Source: Gnetum montanum
Taxonomy: Eukaryota; Streptophyta; Gnetopsida; Gnetales; Gnetaceae
Direction: 5' to 3'
Length of the DNA stretch: 28,607 nucleotides
Assembly: GCA_015680685.1 (NCBI GenBank)
Contig: MNCI01011924.1
Coordinates: 95,632-124,238 of the forward strand
The position numbers and the translations under genes are program-made. Numbering within the stretch: position 1 is the stretch's first letter; each line of letters starts with the position of its first letter. Of the stretch, positions 1 through 10,560 are shown piece by piece. The notes under the pieces were generated by a model, which was not told where the DNA came from, made no database searches, and saw nothing but the letters and a program-made list of their open reading frames with translations.

Positions 1-746
1 GTGGAGTCTTGTCGATCCGATCACCTATTAAAGGAAGGGTGCTTCATCATCCTCTCAACAGGCTCTATCCTAGCAAGATACACTAGCTTCATCTCTCTTT
101 CAAGTGAAGCTTTGTCCACGGAGAGCTCTAGTGTAGATACCATCTTTAGACGATGATGATGAATAGCATATCTCCAACACCAGTACCAGCAGTGATGATG
201 ATGAGGAGGAGACTTATAGACCTTCTCGTGTTGTAGCTGCTTTTGATGAGGATTCAGATGATGTGACTAAGGTTAGTGATTAGCCTTTTGGAGTGATCTC
301 TCCTTTTTGATGATGTCCAAAAAGGAAGAGACTAGTACAATTTTTTGATGATGTGGATTATGTGCACATATGTGGTTATTGTAAGTCATTGAGGATATAT
401 CGACTGTTGTATGTATTGTGGTGTTGTGAATAATTTATGGACAAATTATGGCTATATGTATTGTGGATAGTTTATCTTATTATCTTTCTATTTCATGGCA
501 GTGTATTTTGTTACATTTTTGGAGGTAGGTTTTACCTTAATAGTATGGTTAGAGATATCTTGCTTTTCATTTTATTTTCACTCAATATCTATTTTGTTCC
601 TTGAGACTTAGAGCCTTACCCAGTGATAACCTTCGCTACCATTGGAATTCATATGTCTTAAAAGTCTTTATTAATTACTATCATTTAAATTGTTAATTAT
701 CTAACCCATTTTCTTAAGTTTTGGACATCACAAAAAAGGGGGAGAT
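1..746 (+). mobile_element. 3' internal region of a Ty1/copia-type LTR retrotransposon
   Basis: This stretch ends in a polypurine tract directly followed by a TG that opens an LTR, so it is the 3' internal end of an LTR retrotransposon on the + strand. No reverse transcriptase or integrase motif is visible here, so the pol gene would lie to the left of the window. Short open stretches remain, including an acidic one near 195-283 rich in Asp and Glu codons that ends in TAG, but I cannot name a product. Assignment to copia rests on the form of the polypurine tract and LTR start and on the CCCCCC-rich LTR end, not on a protein match. Confidence 0.6.
732..746 (+). other. Polypurine tract of the LTR retrotransposon
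   Basis: The run AAAAAAGGGGGAGA followed by TT stands immediately before TGTTGACC. A purine-only tract just upstream of a TG-starting LTR is the plus-strand primer site of LTR retrotransposons. It sets the left edge of the LTR. Confidence 0.75.
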
Positions 747-1019
747 TGTTGACCTTTTAGTATGTCAAAACCTTAAGGAAAATGGAGAACAAAGAATGTT
801 TGTTGTAGATGATGTGTCTACAAGACATGAACAAGAACTTCACATAAGGACTAAGGACTCAAGGAAAATGAGATCTACAATGTGAAAATCTTATGAGCCA
901 ACATGAGAACATGAATGAGCATGGACTAAAACCAAAGACTACAAACTAAATGAAGATGCTTCAAGGACTGAGAAGAAGCCAAATTAACGAGAGAAAGCCT
1001 CAGGAACTAGAGTTCAAAG

Positions 1020-1195
1020 AGTTGAGATGACATCTCTTAGAAATAGTAGATGTCTCCATTTGAAAGTAGACATCTCTCAAAAATAGTAGATGTCTCCCTA
1101 GAGACGTTCCACTTCAGAACAAGACATCTCTTTAGAATTGAGGTAGATCTCAAGTAGACATCCCAACTTTGAATGAGACATCTACACTAGTCATT
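1020..1195 (+). repeat. Cluster of AGACATCT / AGATGTCT octamers inside the LTR
   Basis: About seven exact or near copies of the octamer occur in both orientations within roughly 170 bases (near 1028, 1048, 1069, 1089, 1122, 1155 and 1177). The alternating orientation would let the strand fold into several hairpins. Function unknown; it could be an LTR enhancer array or a decayed tandem repeat. Confidence 0.7.
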
Positions 1196-1492
1196 GGGTA
1201 GCCATTGCACGAATTCTGAGGAGTTTTTGGAAACTCCAAAGTTATAAGAAGAAGCCAAATTCTTGGGAATTATGCAAGTGTTTTCAACATTGAAGTAATT
1301 ATTGTCTAATCTATGCTCTTGTACTCCTATCCTTCATTGTCACATAATCTCCTTGGTTGTATGTTAATTGTATGTTGAATTGAGATTCAACAACAAGGAC
1401 TTGTAATTGTAGTTACATTCTTTCCTTGTATTTTTTCTTTCTCTTGTCGCTTTGTAGGGTTGATGTGCTTCTTGTGAGAAGGCATCTATACT

Positions 1493-1702
1493 GAGCTTGT
1501 CAGGATCCTACGGGATTGAGTGGTTTTGTAGTGTTGAAACATTTCAAAGCAAAGCTTAATTTTATAAAGGTTGTGGAATCCTTGAAACCACATTCTAAGC
1601 TTGTTGGAACCTTGCGGGGTTGAGTGGTTTTGCAGCGACTAAACACTCCAGTGTGGAGCTTAGTGCTTGTATAGGGTGTGGTGTCCTTCAAACCACATTT
1701 GA
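1493..1702 (+). repeat. Two imperfect ~104-bp tandem units in the LTR
   Basis: The phrase GAGTGGTTTTG recurs at 1518 and 1622. The phrase CCTTnAAACCACAT recurs near 1580 and 1687. Both point to a repeat period of about 104-106 bases. Units have diverged, so the duplication is not recent. Confidence 0.7.
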
Positions 1703-1862
1703 TAGAGAAACAAAGTCTAAAGGTGTGCATGGATTCTATCCTTCGAGTGTAGAAGTACCCAATTTGTGGAACCACGTAAAGTTTTGTGTGTTGTGTGGCA
1801 AGTACAATTTTAATTAGGAACTTATTCATCCCCCCTTCCAAGTTCTTAAGTCTCATATCCCA

Positions 1863-3938
1863 CTTTAGTTATCATATGTCTTTTTTTGAGATCTTTGCTT
1901 TATGAAAATCAATTATGCATTTGATAGGTTATTATGTTTATATTTTGCTATTTATGATATTAATATGTGCATTCACCTTATTGGATTATGTAGGTAGGTA
2001 TCATGATCTTGGAGAAGTTGTCACATATGGAATATAATTTTAGGTATGAATATGCATGACAATTATTATTTTGACATGCTATTAATAATGTTTTAATTTA
2101 TTAATCTGTGTTTGGCTATGTCAATGAACATTTGATGAGATTTGATGGTTGAGTTTGTTATTTGGTTTTGTTAATGTGATCAATTTTTTTATAAAATTCA
2201 TAGTTCATATGTTATGGACCTAGGAAGTGTTTAGAAGCTATAAGTGATGGTCTATCTAGCCCCTAGTCTGTCTTTTATTATGAAGTTAAATGATCTTTCA
2301 ATTTTATTTTAAAAAGAAGTGACATGATTGGTCCATTGAAAAAGTATTAGGTTGGTACAATGTTAATGATCGATTAAGTCATAGCCATAGGGTTGGATTA
2401 TCAAACCCTCAAAAAATATTAATAATAAGTAAAGAAAATTCAAAGTACATTACATGCTTGACATTGAGTAGAAAATATCAAAAAGGTTATACCCATATGA
2501 TCTAAGCCTTGATCCTATATGATTAGCACCTCTGTTTAGCGTTTTGCTCATTGACATCTAAAAGAAGTTCAAAAGGAGAAACTTTGCTAGAAAACATAGG
2601 AGAAGAAAGTCATGAACATAATTTAAATATTGCACTAGCAAATATTGCTAACACATTAGTGTCATAATGAATCATTCTTTGTTCTTCCCCTCTTTTTCTC
2701 TCCTTTCCATTCTCTTTCATTTTTTCTAATCTATTTCTATGCAAGTGAGGATTTTAACCAAGGGTTTGCATTAACAATTTCATTAACTTGTTTCTGAGGT
2801 GGGTAATGATCCATAAAACCCTCTTTTGTTAATTCAATTCTATTAGGTTTTTTCACATCTAGAAATTTAGTTATGCAATTTAAATGGAAATCTATCCTAT
2901 GTAATTATATTTGAATTTGTTTTTAGACATTTTGATTAGGATATGTTTATGAGGTTTTAAATGGGATATGATATTTATAAATTTGGATGATTTTTTTCAA
3001 TACGATTGTAAATCTAGATTTGTTAATTTCTATTTTATTGATTTATTAAGGATTTTGAGGATGTGTTGAATTTGTTAGTTTTCTACTTTTTACTAGTCTA
3101 TCTATGAGAGTTTTGGTATTAAGTAAGCTATTGATTTTATTCTAGAAAAATTCTAATTATTTTTTGCTATTAATTTTGCCTTTCTTATTGACATTTATAG
3201 TGACTATTTATGTCACCTACAATATGATTAAGGTTTGTTCACAATTTCCATTCTCAACATTGTGACTTCTAGATTTCATTGTGAACCCCTACCAAACTAG
3301 GGCAAATACTTATGCAAACAATCCCATTACCTCTTAGCACAATTTATACATATAATTTCTTAGCAGATAATCTTCTAATATTTGTTGGACTTGTATTATT
3401 CCCCCTACCAAACCTTGTAAATACTTACATAGTCAATTCTATCACTTTTCATTTCCATTCATACATATGGTTTCTTACAAGCTAACCTAATGTTCATTAG
3501 ACCTAGACTATTCTCCATATGCTCAAAAACTTCTAGACAAGTCCAGTGACTAATAATGTTGCCATTGCTATCTACTTGATTAGTGGATTAAAAGCTTGAT
3601 ACCAACTTGCCTTTACACCTACTATAATACAACTTAACTTATCATTACCTTAAATATGATGAGAATAATGAATTTGAATTAGAAAAAAAAAATATGAAAT
3701 TCAATTCAACAAGAAATTGGTACATGAAAATAATGAAAGTTGCACTCACTTTGCCACAACATTATCCATCTATACACTTAAAAAATGATAAAAGAGTAAT
3801 GAATTTAAATGAAAGAAAACAGTAAATATAAATTCGAGTTAAACTAGAAAATCGCAAATGAAAAGTACAAAGTTGTTAAAATGTTATAATTTTATTTACT
3901 CCCAAGTTTTGATACGATCCCACCAATTACATGGGTGA
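1863..3938. other. AT-rich intergenic DNA, no gene seen
   Basis: I found no open frame with protein family features, no RNA gene and no clear transposon end in this stretch. It is strongly AT-rich with many short homopolymer runs. It is probably decayed repeat DNA, but nothing here identifies a family. Confidence 0.5.
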
Positions 3939-3968
3939 ACGAAAAAGTATTACACGAAAAAGTATTAC
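3939..3968 (+). repeat. Perfect 15-bp tandem duplication
   Basis: The 15-mer ACGAAAAAGTATTAC occurs twice head to tail with no mismatch. It looks like a small recent slippage event. Confidence 0.9.
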
Positions 3969-4865
3969 AATCCACCACTTGCATAGTTCTCCCCTACGTC
4001 GGGGAACCAAAAAAAAAGAAAACGAAACATAGCACAAACCTCATTAAAGTGGACATGCTAATAATGGAGAGCTTGGAAATAGCTCAACTGGACTTTGAAT
4101 AACAGCTCGAGAGGCATGGACGACATTGAGGAAACTCACATATGAAAACAGACATTACCAAATAACAGGAGGGCGTTCCCCACATGTGAACATTGGGGTC
4201 GGCATCTGTTCATTCTTCCTTCCCACCGAAAGAATCGGCAGGGCAGTAGAATTCAATGATTCGCATTTATCGGATGAGGATTCACATTGTGATGATAATG
4301 ATGTTCCTACCGTCCGACTTACTTTAAAACGCAACGCTACGAAATGAGAGAAAGCAAAAGCAGAGACAAAAAGAAGTCGTAAAGCAAACCTAACGTGCAA
4401 TACTAAAATTTGCATAATGCGTCCAACCACGCCCACATGATCACAAGCGCGGCTCCAGCCTTCCACGCAGAGATTCCTGTCAAAGCAGTGTGTAGTTTGG
4501 TGGGTCAGTGATGAAGATACGGTTTTTGTTTCTCCTTTTACTTTTACGAAAACAAAACAAGAAACAAGACAAGAAAAAACAGGTAAATACTTGCACCTAA
4601 ATCTGAAAGCAAAAGATATATGCGTAAACGCCGTCGCCCATACGAACTTATCGCTCAATCCTGTTCAGGTCTGGCGCAGCACATGCTACAATTCTTGTCG
4701 ATTTGCTTTTTGTAAGACAGTCCTGAGTATTCCCGTAGCGTATGCTTTCAAAACTTTGTCTGCGGGCCTGGAATTTGACGTGTGAGTGCCAATTCCCCCA
4801 ACGTCATTTGAACCTTGCAAAGGAAAAAAAGCCATGGGTAGAAAGTATTCTATTTCCCTTAGGGG
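3969..4865. other. GC-richer intergenic patch without an assignable gene
   Basis: From about 4080 to 4800 the base composition is noticeably richer in G, C and CpG than the flanks. Open frames exist on both strands (4126-4347 plus, 4155-4658 minus) but overlap each other and show no domain, signal peptide or family motif that I recognise. It may be a decayed promoter or gene remnant; I do not assign a product. Confidence 0.35.
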
Positions 4866-5110
4866 TGTGTAGGGCAAGTGATTAGTACACTCATCTTTTG
4901 ACGAGAAGGTTGTAGGTTTGATTCTTGCTTTTACTTATAGGTGGAGCAGCAAGTTGTGGGACCCTTTTGTTAGTGGGTCTCATCTACCCTACTATGTGAG
5001 TAGGGGTTGTAGTATATGGAACAAGGCTACTAAAGTGACATTTAGAGTGCACTTCGATGTTATTGGGGTTTGACCTTGTACCTCTAGGGTGTAAAACAAT
5101 AATTGTAATA
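4866..5110 (+). mobile_element. tRNA-derived SINE-like element
   Basis: An RNA polymerase III type promoter is visible. An A-box-like stretch AGGGCAAGTGATTAG begins at 4871. A B-box-like GGTTTGATTCT lies at 4915-4925 and agrees with GGTTCGANTCC at nine of eleven positions by my count. The spacing of about 40 bases is normal for tRNA-derived SINEs. An unrelated body of roughly 180 bases follows and ends near a short TA-rich stretch. No cloverleaf is preserved, so it is not a functional tRNA gene. The right edge is approximate. Confidence 0.65.
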
Positions 5111-5230
5111 TACACACACCTATAGTCTAATTAAAACTTTATAACTTAGCATTGCTAACCAAAATTGACCCATGATTTGAAGCTTTCAATTAAAGGTCTT
5201 ACCACTAAACTAACACCTCATTGTTGGTGT
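5111..5230 (-). mobile_element. SINE-like element, minus strand (family member 1)
   Basis: Read on the minus strand this begins GAGGTGTTAGTTTAGTGGTA, which is a good A box (complement of 5201-5213), followed by a decayed B box around 5162-5173. It ends in GCAATGCTAAGTTATAAAG. The same head and tail recur near 13430-13530, 22715-22800 and 24450-24545, so this is a dispersed family. It abuts the plus-strand SINE-like element at 4866-5110 tail to tail. Confidence 0.65.
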
Positions 5231-5820
5231 AAAACATGTGAGCCAATTTGTTGTGCTGGGTACAAAGCATGTGAGCCAACTTGCTAAGCTACTTGAGAAT
5301 CTGAGCAACTCCTAAAACATCATTATATTCCTTATGTGGAGGATTTGAGTCACACTCAAGACATCATTATTGAAATTGAAATTGAAGCTTTATTACATCT
5401 AAAGATCCATAGGATTTATTAGATATATACTACATTTTCATGAAAAATAAAGATATACTCTACAAATTGACCAAATTTCAATTCCTAACACCTTAATTTT
5501 AACTAATTATTGTGCCACCTTATAAAATGGTTTAAAGAATACATTGTAACACAAAGCTATCTGTCCTATACTTGGAAACATAGTATTCATCTCTCTAAGT
5601 GGGGTCCTAGGAGGATTAGTAGATGAGTGAAAGCTTAACCTATTCAATCTTCAACTTGAAAAAGGAACATTTTACCATTACTCTAAATAATAGTCCTTCT
5701 ATTTAAACATAATTGAAAAATGAACATCTTACCATTACGCCAACATTATTGAATTGTTATAACCACTGATTTTACTTGAATAATTGAATTGTTAGAACCA
5801 CTTATGTTGCCTGGATATTA
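5231..5820. other. AT-rich intergenic DNA, no gene seen
   Basis: No open frame of note, RNA gene or element end is visible. Part of it (about 5380-5430) resembles 7085-7135 in wording, suggesting fragments of one dispersed repeat, but the match is short and weak. Confidence 0.4.
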
Positions 5821-6110
5821 CGGGAACAGCCTTTTTCCCGGCAAATGACGTCAGGCTTCACTGCTTTCCAAGCATAGACGAATCCACCTCAAACAACAAT
5901 GGTTAACAAAAAGAAATTATATGCGGACCGACGTTCATTCGCAGCAAGAACGATGAAGGTGGCGACCTCATTCATGCCTATGGCCATGTATTTATACGGC
6001 CCACTGCAGGACCCGTACCATGAATATAATATAGCCATAGGATGCTACGTTAACCAACAACCACTAAGGTTTCAAACTTTGTCTCTTGCAGATGGAGGGT
6101 GACACGTGAC
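5821..6110 (+). promoter_or_regulatory. GC-richer patch with small hairpin and TGACGTCA site
   Basis: An inverted repeat CGGGAA / TTCCCG spans 5821-5840, and the palindrome TGACGTCA lies at 5846-5853, a sequence known as a binding site for plant TGA-type bZIP factors. A 67-codon ATG frame follows at 5899-6102 with no recognisable domain. This could be a decayed promoter with the start of a lost gene, or chance. No transcript evidence is available. Confidence 0.3.
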
Positions 6111-6586
6111 ACAAAACGGTGGTGGACAATACACGCAAGCTGATGCATCTGTATCAATTTTCTGATGGAGTAGGTCCCACCCCGTAAACCGACATGGGAG
6201 GTAGAAAACGTGCCTTGATGCTGGTGGGCGGTTGAGCACTATTTCCCTTGAGCGTGGACATTACAGATTTTATGTTATGTTAACCATTGATAACACTTCA
6301 TAGAATTACATTGCCTTGTTGCCTATCATAGTCATCACTAATACTGAACTACCTTGTGTTGATTCTTTTGTATATCACAATACATAGGTTTGTTGGAAAA
6401 CTTTGGCTTGTGTGGCTTAGGCACTGTCACTTTTTTTAGAGGTAGGCTTAGTGATTAGATGCATAGCATGTAAAATTGATCCTGAATGTCTTGCTATTTT
6501 ACTTTACATTTTTGTTGTGGTGTGTTCCATGGGCTTGCATTTGTACATATGTATGATGCCTTCGATGCTTTGGATAAATTTTTGAC

Positions 6587-6678
6587 CAATGTTTAATGGG
6601 TGCCATGACTCTTACAACAAAGTATCCTACATCAATGTTTAATGTGTGCCATGACTCTTACAACAAAGTATCCTACAC
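6587..6678 (+). repeat. 46-bp tandem duplication
   Basis: CAATGTTTAATG begins at 6587 and again at 6633, and the sequence through the second CAAAGTATCCTACA matches almost base for base. The two copies are adjacent and nearly identical. The DNA on the left (6111-6586) and right (6679-6862) holds no gene that I can see. Confidence 0.85.
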
Positions 6679-6862
6679 CAAAAGTTTTAAAAGGTACAGT
6701 GTACAGAAAGGAAATTGTGGAATACGTATGGAAAATTAAGTAAATATTAAATGAAATGAAAAATTTACCGAATGTCTCGCAATGCATTCCCACAGGACAC
6801 AATATGTGCACCATTTAAAATAGAATGCAATTTTCACTGCTTGAATTTGCAATGCACAACTA

Positions 6863-6955
6863 TTCACCTTGGTGACTTGTAACTTAGCTTAAAATAGTGT
6901 TGCACACAAGTGTTCACCTTGGTGACTTGTAAGTTAGTTTAAAACAGTGTTTTCT
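6863..6955 (+). repeat. 50-bp imperfect tandem duplication
   Basis: TTCACCTTGGTGACTTGTAA begins at 6863 and, with one late mismatch, again at 6913. The remainder of the unit (TTAGnTTAAAAnAGTGTT) also repeats. Confidence 0.85.
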
Positions 6956-8025
6956 GTCTCTCCGTCTGGTCTCAAGCTTTCCAGGCACAATGCTTTTCAA
7001 AGGTCACATCCACGTTGCTTTTAAATGGTAGAATAAAGTAATTTAAAAAATAATTTTGTACAACTTAATTATATAATACGAAACTGAATCTTTATTACGT
7101 TTTAAAACCCATAAAATCTATTCGACAGATATTAATACATGGCAGTTGAAGACCACAAGGTTAAGGAAACACACCAAAGTATGCAAAAGAATAAAATGTT
7201 GAGGTTGCAAGGTTTGTTTGAACTTTGAGCCTACCCACGACGAAGTTAGTCGGCCAAAGTTTGGTGACAGGAACGACTTTCCGTCCAATTCTAGCCATGG
7301 TCTGCGCGCAGATGCTTCTCGGCCTTGGAAGAGGTAAAAAAACCAGACACCTTGACGATGTTTTCGCTTCACTGCATGAATATTCGGAATCCAAATATTC
7401 CTGCAAAAGTGCAGGGCCGCAGAGCAGGCGTTTGGATGAGCTGCAGCGGATCGTGAGTGTTGTTACTGTATATTCAAAATGAAAGCAAAAACCAGGCGGC
7501 TGCCGCAAAAATTCGGAATGAAAGCAAAAACCGGGCGTTTGCGGCAAAGAATCGCTTCTTTTTTTCGTGCGCCGTCTCCGTCACAGTCCGAAACGTCACA
7601 ATGTCTCAATCCTCTTCCCTGCAACCGACCAATCAGTGACTTGCAATGCCCTATCAAGCATCTCTCTGCCATTATCGTCATTTTCATCATCAAGAAATTG
7701 CTGGTCAAATAGCAGAACTAAACATTTGGTTGCTGAAGAATCAAGGCTTTGTTTTTAGACGAAGGAACGCCCCCCCTATGTTAGTACTTTCACCGTCACT
7801 GTGATGTATGTACACAGAATGATGATGCATCGGCCACCTTTTACCGTCTCAAGTATTTCGGCTTCCTTCCACCGTTTCTTCGTTCTTACATGATGTTTAA
7901 CTTCACCCTTGCAGTGCCACTTTTCAGTTGCTTACTTTATTCATTGTCAATTTCTCATAATCTTGAACAGGGTACGGGGGACCGTGAGACCGTTGGTATT
8001 TAATGCGGTATGAAGAATTCCAGCC
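6956..8025. other. Intergenic DNA with a GC-richer section, no assignable gene
   Basis: About 7220-7640 and 7960-8025 are richer in GC and CpG than the surroundings. Overlapping open frames occur on both strands (7225-7482 plus, 7161-7547 minus, 7463-7708 minus), none with a domain or motif I recognise. A TATA-like TATTTAAT lies at 7998-8005, just upstream of the small ORF at 8026. This could be the promoter region of a transcript running toward the GLR gene, but that is inference. Confidence 0.3.
7479..7555 (+). repeat. 39-bp imperfect tandem duplication
   Basis: ATGAAAGCAAAAACC begins at 7479 and 7518, each followed by a similar GGCG and GCGGCA-like stretch. It is the third short tandem duplication within about 1 kb. 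Confidence 0.75.
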
Positions 8026-8123
8026 ATGCCAGTGGCGTTTCTGGTTCAAGGAAGCACTAGTTCGCAACAAGTCGTCTTGCTCTTGCTTGCTTTGTGTACT
8101 TCACTGGCTGGATCAATCGAGAG
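8026..8123 (+). other. Candidate upstream exon or uORF with signal-peptide-like coding
   Basis: An ATG at 8026 opens 32 codons whose product has a hydrophobic core VVLLLLALC followed by small residues (TSLAGS), as in a signal peptide. The frame meets TGA at 8125-8127, exactly inside the strong donor-like AG|GTGAGG at 8123/8124. This could be a 5' exon of the GLR transcript, an upstream ORF in its leader, or chance. Splicing to the acceptor-like TTTTTCCAG ending at 12631 would make a short uORF that stops before the GLR start; splicing to a weak AAAG at 12678 would fuse in frame to the GLR start codon. The GLR gene already has its own signal peptide, so I do not include this in the CDS. Confidence 0.3.
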
Positions 8124-10118
8124 GTGAGGACATGTATTTAGCTTTGGTTTGTTGCAATAGATATGTAACATAACACAAGATCCAAAGTTATGGTGCTTTT
8201 TTATTTACCTGCTGCAGCTATCCCAATAACTGATCAAACATCAGCCCGAGATTCATTCATTTTCTTGCGAGAATAGCAGCTCGCTCAAGAGAGCTTTCTG
8301 AATGCTCCTGCACATTTCCTGCGTAAGCTGTATTAGATGATTGTTTAAACCGTTAGATTTTGTTCCGCCGCCGTCTGTTGTTTAAAGCAGAAGAAAATGA
8401 TTTGCTTAGTTATTGATAGTCTATAACGGTTGTTTCTTCCATTAATGGACTTGTCAGACAATCTTTCGTTATGTATGCTTCAGCGGGATTTCCTTCGCTG
8501 CAACATACATGTCTCTTGCTGTTACGATCTACCTGTAGTGCCTCTCTGTCGTTTGGAGCAGCCTTTTTACACCGTTGCTTTACGGTCTAGTCATTTTTGT
8601 TTCATTCCTTTTTACAGATACAACAGTATTAATAACCGCCACGATAGTACTATGGAACATGGATTGCTAAATGTGCCATGACGCTTCATACCAGTTGTAT
8701 TCTAAGCGATTGTTATGCCTGTTGTGCTTTGTAGATGGGTTCAAAAGCATACAAGTTAACAATGATGTTAGGAGGAAGGCTGATGGATGCTTAGTTACTG
8801 TTCGTGAGTTCCAGAATCCTGTAGGCATCACAATTGCCTAAACATAACGTTCAAGTTAGTGCTGTGAACCCCACTTTAGGCCATGGGTAGTTTCATGTTA
8901 CTGTCCACGCATGAGGATCATCAATTTGACATCCTTCTCTTGGATATTTCTGTAGCTTACTTTAACCGTTTCACATGACTAGTTTTATAATTCTCATTAG
9001 GTGTCTTTCTCGGTTGATATTTGTCAAATGGAAATCTTGTATAAAAAATAAGATCGTATCTCCTGATGTGCAGATTTAGTTTTTTCTACAAAGGAAACTG
9101 AATGGATGCATGAGAAATGAAAAGCTTGCTTATTGAGAAAATTCCTGACTAATGATAGCTGCCTGGATAATTATATACAGGTTAAAGTAACCTCGCCAAC
9201 ATTATGAAACAATTAAATGTAAGAAGCTTAGAAGGCATAACATCATAATGTTCAAGAGAATTACCAATGATTGCATTAGTATCAAGCAGGTTGGGGTAGC
9301 GACATTTGCTATTCTATTATTTTAAATACAATTGTTTAAATTCTTAAAAGGGGGTAAACAAACACATTTTGCATGCCCAAATTCGAGCTGCTTCATCTTG
9401 GGAACCCAACCTGTTTTATAAAACATTTGACCTGTTTTCACAAAAGCTACCCAAAATATAAGATCACCTTTTCCTTAACCCATACAAGGCTCTGCTGATG
9501 TTTTTAATAGGTTGTCAGGAAATGGATGTATCCATATTTTGATGCCCAAGTGATTGGTACAAGTGATAGCCCTGTGCCCTGCTTCTATTTGTCCAGATGT
9601 AAAACAAGCCTATTGTGTATGAATAGCAAATTTAGTATTAAAAGAACATAATTTTCACAAGAAAAAGACTTATCTGCACAATTTTCACAATTTTTATTTA
9701 ACTACAAAAATGCCTGTTAAGAAAAAAAAAACACAGAAAAACAAGAAGGTGAAAAGAAGGAATAAAAAGAAAACATAGTTGAAGAATTTAGCAGGATAGT
9801 GTACTGGACAATAAATTGAAACCCCAAAGAACCCAAGGAATCTACATAATGATATGTGAATGTGCTCAAATGTATGCTACACCAAAATATAGAAACGGCC
9901 TTTGGCATTTATGTTTCTGTTTTTCTTTAATCACTGAAACAACAATAAGGCATATGACAATCATTCCTTTAACCCTTTGATGAATATCTAACATTCACTG
10001 CTAACTTTGGATACACTTCTCTTAATTATATATTTCACAAATGTTCCTCTTTTCTGTTTACAAATTATAATGATTTTCTTAAAATTGTTTTCCCGTTTCA
10101 TGCTTATGATATTTAAAG
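8124..10118. other. AT-rich DNA, no gene seen
   Basis: The open frames here are short and lack family features. If the 8026 exon is real, this would be part of a 5' leader intron of the GLR gene. No transposon ends were identified. Confidence 0.4.
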
Positions 10119-10145
10119 CTTTCTCCCCCACCCATCCCCCCTAGA
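10119..10145 (-). other. Polypurine-rich tract next to the copia remnant
   Basis: On the minus strand this is a run of G and A with a few T (GGGGGGATGGGTGGGGGAG in the centre). It lies downstream of the decayed copia RNase H on the same strand, where a polypurine tract would be expected. I could not define an LTR beyond it. Confidence 0.35.
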
Positions 10146-10239
10146 AACTCATACCTTGCACTTTGAGTTTATCCTATTAAATGATATGTTAAGATTACAG
10201 TGCATGATGCCATAATTCCTAATGATTATTTCAGTTAAA

Positions 10240-10560
10240 TGATTTTGAAGATATTGCAGATAACACATCCCTTTCAGGCATTCTTTAAGGACAGCTATTT
10301 CATGTTTAGGAAGAATCAATTTAATTCTAGTCATCTTGTTGGTGAAGATGCCTGCAATTTGAAACTTTTGTGTAGCATGTATACCTATATACCATTATTC
10401 GACTTGATCTTCAACATAATGACACTTCAAGTAATGTGGTTTCTTCTCTTGTTTGAAATTGGTAATGTATCAATAAAATTGCAGTTGCATTGTCTGTTAG
10501 TGCCAAGATTGAACCTTCATATACTCTGATTTCCATCACTAATTGTTTGATCCATGCTAA
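10240..10560 (-). pseudogene. Ty1/copia pol remnant, RNase H C-terminal end
   Basis: Minus-strand translation across frame breaks shows the end of a copia polyprotein. IKQLVMEI stands where copia has WLxxLLxEL. LTDNATAILL corresponds to the CDNQSAIxLA motif of RNase H. HYVEDQVE corresponds to the HYVRDxVExGEI segment. QIAGIFTNKM corresponds to QLADIFTKPL, after which LKECLKGM matches the closing LRxxLGM. At least one frameshift lies between the TDN and HYVEDQVE segments, and there is a stop just after HYVEDQVE, so it is dead. Only this tail is recognisable; the reverse transcriptase part that should lie at higher coordinates is not. Confidence 0.72.

Larger units (their letters stand above)
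747..1862 (+). mobile_element. 3' LTR of the copia-type element
   Basis: The LTR starts with TGTTGACC right after the polypurine tract. A CCCCCC-containing stretch near 1830 resembles the one found close to the 3' end of many plant copia LTRs, and the first plausible CA terminus after it is at 1861-1862, giving about 1.1 kb. The right edge is uncertain because the 5' LTR and target duplication are outside the window. It holds no gene; the open frames inside it on either strand (for example 1500-1856 minus) cover internal repeats and show no protein family features. Confidence 0.6.

Noticed and set aside
1500-1856. 118-codon minus-strand open frame
   Set aside because: It lies inside the LTR and its apparent internal repetition comes from the 104-bp tandem units. 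No protein family features.
4155-4658. 167-codon minus-strand open frame
   Set aside because: It overlaps plus-strand frames in a GC-richer patch; no domain, no sensible composition pattern and no recognisable motif.
5899-6102. 67-codon plus-strand open frame after TGACGTCA
   Set aside because: ATG context and upstream site are suggestive, but the product matches nothing that I know and has no domain features.
7161-7547. 128-codon minus-strand open frame
   Set aside because: Its repeated GFCFH segment is a product of the 39-bp tandem duplication. Competing frames on both strands argue against a real gene.
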